NCBI GenBank assembly: GCA_902610845.1
Contig: CACLXJ010000004.1
Location: 17,962 to 81,961 of the forward strand
Length of the DNA stretch: 64,000 nt
Direction: 5' to 3'
From: an uncultured Alphaproteobacteria bacterium
Lineage (GTDB): Bacteria > Pseudomonadota > Alphaproteobacteria > HIMB59 > GCA-002718135
Under the pieces are notes generated by a model that was not told the origin of the DNA, did no database searches, and saw only the letters and a list, made by a program, of their open reading frames with translations. This document shows, in pieces, positions 60,162 to 64,000 of this stretch; position 1 is the first letter of the stretch; every line of letters begins with the position of its first letter. Position numbers and translations under genes: made by a program.

Positions 60162-60894
60162 TAGTTTTTGGGACAAAAAACTTAGCTATATAAATAAAAG
60201 GAGTGTCAAGAAGGGCTATAAATATTCTAAGAAGATAAGTGCCTAAAATATAAATCATTATGACATTATACACACTTACTGGTTCAGGATTTAATAAGAT
60301 CCAAGCAAATATACTAAAGACAGTGTTATCAACCAAAGAGGAGGTAATTGTAGATAAATTGTTTCTTAACCAGAGTGACTTGCCTGATAAAGCTTGTTTC
60401 AAATAGTTAAAGAACCAAACATCAAAATATTGACTTATTAAATACGCTATCATGCTAGCTATAAAAAATCTTGTCATTGGAGTAAATACATTTGACAAAC
60501 TTTCTTGTACCCAATCAGCATCTGATGGTTGAAAACCAATAGTAATTACCATTAATAAAGTCATAAATAAGAATGCACTGAAACCAATTAAAATATTCAT
60601 TCTAGCTTTTTCCTTGCCATAATATTCAGATAAAATATCAGTACATAAAAATGTGGATGCAAATAGAATGGTTCCTAAGGCTACTGGTTCTGGTGAATAA
60701 AAAAAGTCTACTGTTTTTAAAACTTGAATATTGCCCGCAATTACAGCAAGTGCAGAATAAATAAAAATTCCTATATATCCAAATATTCTTAAAAAAATAA
60801 GAATAGAAAAAAAACAAAAAAGTAGCATTATAAACCACATTAGTTCAGTACTGAGCGAATTAAGTATTGTTGTTAATTCAAAGAAAAATCCCAT
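60154..60894 (-). CDS. yhhQ: Queuosine precursor transporter (YhhQ/VUT family)
   Basis: This 246-residue inner-membrane protein has about six helices and the YhhQ/VUT pattern: ILFASTFLCTDILSEYYGKEKARMNI and ISQYFDVWFFNYLKQ...LWLRNNLSTITSSLVDNTVFS. E. coli YhhQ imports preQ0/preQ1. Coupling to tgt supports the same use here. Confidence 0.92.
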   Translation of the reverse strand: MGFFFELTTILNSLSTELMWFIMLLFCFFSILIFLRIFGYIGIFIYSALAVIAGNIQVLKTVDFFYSPEPVALGTILFASTFLCTDILSEYYGKEKARMNILIGFSAFLFMTLLMVITIGFQPSDADWVQESLSNVFTPMTRFFIASMIAYLISQYFDVWFFNYLKQALSGKSLWLRNNLSTITSSLVDNTVFSIFAWILLNPEPVSVYNVIMIYILGTYLLRIFIALLDTPFIYIAKFFVPKTND

Positions 60895-60903
60895 TACAAA
60901 AAT

Positions 60904-61185
60904 TTAATTGGATTTTGATAGAATAGTTTTTTTTAATTTTTTAGCTTTTAAAGGCAATTTAGAGTTTGGTGTATGGATAAGGAATTCATCTAACCCACCT
61001 TTTTTTTCTACTGTACGTATAGTACTAACTGCAACTTTAAGTTGAATTTTTTGTCCCAATGCTTCGCTAACAAAAGTGATGTTCTGAAGATTTGGTTTAA
61101 AACGTCTTTTTGTTCTATTTTTAGCATGACTGACGTTGTTACCAGTTTGAAACGATTTTCCAGTTAATTGACATCTCATTGACAT
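60904..61185 (-). CDS. rpmB: 50S ribosomal protein L28
   Basis: This 93-residue ribosomal protein begins MSMRCQLTGKSFQTGNNVSHAKNRTKRRFKPNLQ, which is unmistakable for bacterial L28, and ends with a lysine-rich tail. It lies between the HAD hydrolase and yhhQ genes and diverges from neither. Its level is presumably growth-rate controlled. Confidence 0.96.
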   Translation of the reverse strand: MSMRCQLTGKSFQTGNNVSHAKNRTKRRFKPNLQNITFVSEALGQKIQLKVAVSTIRTVEKKGGLDEFLIHTPNSKLPLKAKKLKKTILSKSN

Positions 61186-61228
61186 AGTGAAAATCCATGT
61201 AAATATAAATATTACTTTGTCAAGTATT

Positions 61229-62065
61229 CTAAATACTAAATTTATCTATAATATAAGTTGGCGATATTTGATGATTTTTAATTAAATTATTTATTTTATT
61301 TAAATCTTTATGGATACCAGATTTAACTAAAACACTATCTATTTCAAAATTATTAGCTCCTTGAATATCATGAAATAATGAGTCTCCAATAGCTAATGTT
61401 CTTTTTTTTTCTAAATTAATTTTATTAGTAGTTTCAGTGTATATGCTTACATCGGGCTTACCTTTTATAATAACATTTCCACCCATTTTTTTGTATATTT
61501 CACCAATAGCACCCATACAAAAGACATTATTGTTACAGTTACTTTCAACAGTTTCAAAGTCAGGGTTTGCACAATACATTAATATTTCTTTTTTATAAGC
61601 TACTTCTAATAATGGAATGTAGTCAATAGGCTGTAGATTTATAAAAGGAGTACAAGCTAATATTAAATCTGCTTCTTCTATTTTTTCTACAAAATTAAAA
61701 TTTAAACCATCTCTAAAATCTAGACCATCCTCTTTTTCTTCATCATAAATATGAAAACAATTTTTTCTATTTTTATCATCTAAAAAATTTTTTTTAAGTA
61801 ATTGCCAAATCATTTCTCCACTTGTCACTGTATTTATAAAAGAATTTTTTTTAAAACCAAGTTTTGGCAATCTATCTATAGATGATTTTGATCTTTTTGA
61901 TGAATTTGAAATTATAAACAAATTTTTATTATTATTATTAAGAATATTTATAGTATTAAAAGCATGATCATATCCAAATGATCCATCATGCATTACTCCC
62001 CATTGATCAATTATAAAATTGTCATAATCATAAATAACTTCTTCAATGGATTTAATTTCTTTCAC
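61229..62065 (-). CDS. HAD-superfamily class IIA hydrolase (TIGR01459-like)
   Basis: This 278-residue NagD-like HAD phosphatase has the nucleophile motif FIIDQWGVMHDG, motif II ISNSSKR, GKPDVSIY and the acidic LAIGDSLFHDIQGA. The DxWGV first motif, in place of DxDG, fits the TIGR01459 subgroup common in alphaproteobacteria. The substrate is not known. It starts two bases after the pyrD stop codon and was likely co-transcribed with it. Confidence 0.88.
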   Translation of the reverse strand: MKEIKSIEEVIYDYDNFIIDQWGVMHDGSFGYDHAFNTINILNNNNKNLFIISNSSKRSKSSIDRLPKLGFKKNSFINTVTSGEMIWQLLKKNFLDDKNRKNCFHIYDEEKEDGLDFRDGLNFNFVEKIEEADLILACTPFINLQPIDYIPLLEVAYKKEILMYCANPDFETVESNCNNNVFCMGAIGEIYKKMGGNVIIKGKPDVSIYTETTNKINLEKKRTLAIGDSLFHDIQGANNFEIDSVLVKSGIHKDLNKINNLIKNHQISPTYIIDKFSI

Positions 62066-62067
62066 TA

Positions 62068-63123
62068 CTATACTGATTTTCCAATAACTTCAGATACATT
62101 TTTATACCCATCAGTTTTAATAAGATCAATCAAGTCACTCTTCATTCTATTGATTAAACTTGGACCAGAATAAACTAAAGCTGTATATAACTGAACTAAA
62201 CAAGCGCCAGATTTAATTTTTTCATAGCAGTCCTTTCCACTTGAAATACCCCCTACTCCTATTAATGGTATTTGACCATTTGTTAAATTATACATTTTTT
62301 TCAAAATTATATTTGAATTATCATACAGAGGCTTGCCACTTAAACCGCCTTTTTTTCCTTTGTTTATAGAAATTAAATTGCTCTCTCTCTTTATAGTGCT
62401 ATTTGTAAGTATCAATCCATCTATGTTATTGGCTAAGGAAATTAAAGCTATATCTCTTAGTTGATCTTCATTTAAATCAGGTGAAATTTTAATTAATATT
62501 GGCTTGTTATTAATATTTTTTATTTCATCTCTTTTATCTATAATTTTTTTAATTAATTTTTCTATCTTTCCTCTCAATTGTAGATCTCTCAATCCTTGAG
62601 TATTTGGTGAAGATATATTTATAGTAATATAGCTTGCCAAATCACCTAACTCTTCTAAACCAATTAGATAATCATTAATAGCTTCACTTGAATTTTTATT
62701 TTTTCCAATATTTACTCCTACAATTTTATTATTTAAGTACGATTTTTGGTGTTTAATTAAATTTTTTTTTATTTTTTTAATACCTTTGTTATTAAAACCT
62801 AAACTATTGATAATGGCTTTATCTTCACTTAATCTAAATACTCTAGGTTTAGAATTTCCACTTTGAGGTTGTGGAGTAATTGTACCAACTTCAAGAAAAC
62901 CAAAACCAAATGAAAACATGGAATGCATCACTTCAGCATTTTTATCAAAACCTGCAGCGAGTCCTATAGGATTTAGAAAATCTAAACCCATTAAATGTTG
63001 TGAAAGAATAGAGTCCTCAATATTTTTTTGTCTTAATTTGAAAAATTTTAAAAAATTAATTGTAATATTATGGGATAACTCAGGAGGTAATAATCTTAAT
63101 ATTTTTAATGAACTATTGTACAA
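62068..63123 (-). CDS. pyrD: Dihydroorotate dehydrogenase, quinone-type (class 2)
   Basis: PyrD oxidises dihydroorotate to orotate and passes electrons to the quinone pool at the inner membrane. The 351-residue protein has LSQHLMGLDFLNPIGLAAGFDKN, FGFGFLEVGTITPQPQSGN, NISSPNTQGLRDLQ (serine base, class 2), LTNSTIKRE and GVGGISSGKDCYEKI. The N-terminal amphipathic region that binds membrane is present. It follows lysS by four bases. Confidence 0.96.
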   Translation of the reverse strand: MYNSSLKILRLLPPELSHNITINFLKFFKLRQKNIEDSILSQHLMGLDFLNPIGLAAGFDKNAEVMHSMFSFGFGFLEVGTITPQPQSGNSKPRVFRLSEDKAIINSLGFNNKGIKKIKKNLIKHQKSYLNNKIVGVNIGKNKNSSEAINDYLIGLEELGDLASYITINISSPNTQGLRDLQLRGKIEKLIKKIIDKRDEIKNINNKPILIKISPDLNEDQLRDIALISLANNIDGLILTNSTIKRESNLISINKGKKGGLSGKPLYDNSNIILKKMYNLTNGQIPLIGVGGISSGKDCYEKIKSGACLVQLYTALVYSGPSLINRMKSDLIDLIKTDGYKNVSEVIGKSV

Positions 63124-63127
63124 TAAG

Positions 63128-64000
63128 TTAATTATCTATTAATTTTTTTAGATAATCAACAGTTTCTCTTAAACCAAATAATTTAAAAAATGATCCTAGT
63201 CTAGGGCCTTGATCCTGGCCAAGCATAACTTGATATACAAGTTTAAAAAAATCTTTTAAGTTTTCAAATTTATGCTTTTTTCCAACTTCGTATAATAATG
63301 TTTGAATATCTTCAGATGAACTATTTGCAGTAACCTCATTTTCTAAAACATTAATAATATCAATAAATACTTCTTTATTACTACTATCAATCTCTAAAAA
63401 TTTCTTTTTAGGTAAAATAAAATCTTCATAGTAATTTAGTGCAAAGTCTATGAGACGATCAAATTCAGGGTTGTTATCAGCGTTAATTTGATCATCATAT
63501 TTATTAATAAATGACCATATTACTTTTTTATCTTTAGAATTAGAAACGTTTACTAGGTTAGTTAAGGTATTGAAGTTTATTTCTGATTTGAATTTTTTTG
63601 GTTTTCCAGAATGAATATGCCAAATTGGATTATCATACTGTTTATTTTTATCTAATTTTGAATAAGAATTATAATGAGCAAGATAATCATCTACAGTTTT
63701 AGGGATTACATCAAAGTGAAGCTTCTTTGCTGATTTTGGTTTTTGGAACATATAGAGTGCAAGACTCTCAGGAGATGCGTAACGCAGCCACTCATCTACA
63801 CTAATACCATTTCCAAGTGACTTAGAAATTTTTTCACCTTTTTCATCTAAAAACATTTCATAAATTAGATTAGTCGGTGGTTTTTTATTTAATGCTCTAC
63901 AAATCTTGGATCCTAAATCAACACTTTCTGTAAGATCTTTTCCGCACATTTCATAATCAACATCAAATGACATCCATCTCATTGCCCAATCGACTTTCCA
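63128..64000 (-). CDS. lysS: Class I lysyl-tRNA synthetase, partial (5' part outside the window)
   Basis: This is the C-terminal part of the archaeal-type class I LysRS, also common in alphaproteobacteria. The KMSKS-like motif is KGEKISKSLGNG, following IYEMFLDE. The ORF track begins at an internal ATG (63982), but the frame stays open to the window edge and reads WKVDWAMRWMSFDVDYE, a conserved part of the family, so the real gene starts beyond base 64000. The remaining sequence is the helical anticodon-binding region. It heads the run lysS-pyrD-HAD-rpmB-yhhQ-tgt. Confidence 0.93.
   Translation of the reverse strand, partial: WKVDWAMRWMSFDVDYEMCGKDLTESVDLGSKICRALNKKPPTNLIYEMFLDEKGEKISKSLGNGISVDEWLRYASPESLALYMFQKPKSAKKLHFDVIPKTVDDYLAHYNSYSKLDKNKQYDNPIWHIHSGKPKKFKSEINFNTLTNLVNVSNSKDKKVIWSFINKYDDQINADNNPEFDRLIDFALNYYEDFILPKKKFLEIDSSNKEVFIDIINVLENEVTANSSSEDIQTLLYEVGKKHKFENLKDFFKLVYQVMLGQDQGPRLGSFFKLFGLRETVDYLKKLIDN

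Noticed and set aside
1-64000. CRISPR arrays, insertion sequences, prophage genes or rRNA
   Set aside because: No regularly spaced repeats, transposase, integrase, phage structural genes or rRNA stretches were found by reading the window.

Overview
The window is a very AT-rich, tightly packed bacterial chromosome segment. By eye there are no insertion sequences, CRISPR arrays or rRNA genes. Most intergenic gaps are short and many neighbours overlap by 1-26 bases. The gene content points to an alphaproteobacterium: class I lysyl-tRNA synthetase, DUF4167 next to prmC/prfA, DUF1178, DUF2177, a bolA / DnaJ-like / cobS / cobT block, an aroK-aroB-CorC block, and the alphaproteobacterial form of ribosomal protein L36. 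Low GC, short spacers and a compact gene set suggest a streamlined marine lineage such as the HIMB59/AEGEAN-169 or SAR11-like groups. That placement is inference, not a computed phylogeny.

Bases 1-17,117 are an accessory, metabolism-oriented region. It holds two GH4-family glycosidases, one of them a convincing alpha-galactosidase MelA. A complete ABC importer follows: a large family-5 binding protein, two OppB/OppC-type permeases and a fused double ATPase. This resembles rhizobial agp/mel alpha-galactoside systems. The region also has a class II fructose-bisphosphate aldolase, an MFS transporter, three PhyH-type non-haem iron oxygenases, a flavin-dependent (tryptophan-type) halogenase homologue translationally coupled to the transporter ATPase, a membrane fatty-acid desaturase and a divergent PanB-like protein coupled to MelA. 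Most likely the block imports and breaks down an alpha-galactoside or related glycoside; the oxidative enzymes have no obvious place in that pathway and are the main puzzle.

Bases 17,114-33,600 are mostly housekeeping: yqeY-dnaG-rpoD-MBL hydrolase on the minus strand, then carA-carB-greA-ELM1-like-2OG oxygenase-trxB on the plus strand. They are followed by rpmJ (missing from the ORF track), a gamma-glutamyltransferase-like gene, guaC and ispA.

Bases 33,600-52,500 hold a DUF2177 gene, a tRNA-Val(GAC) with an unusual C33, a GNAT / flavin reductase / M23 peptidase trio, and the minus-strand cluster lysC-rodZ-like-ispG-hisS-prfA-prmC-DUF4167. Then come ubiG, DUF1178, an unknown protein, a methyltransferase, argJ, secA, accA, and an unknown secreted protein preceded by a tiny coupled membrane-protein gene that the ORF track misses.

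Bases 52,500-64,000 hold aroK-aroB-CorC, bolA, DnaJ-like-cobS-cobT, and the minus-strand run lysS(partial)-pyrD-HAD-rpmB-yhhQ-tgt. The last pair suggests queuosine precursor salvage. Several predicted promoters place the transcription start almost at the start codon, which suggests leaderless mRNAs.
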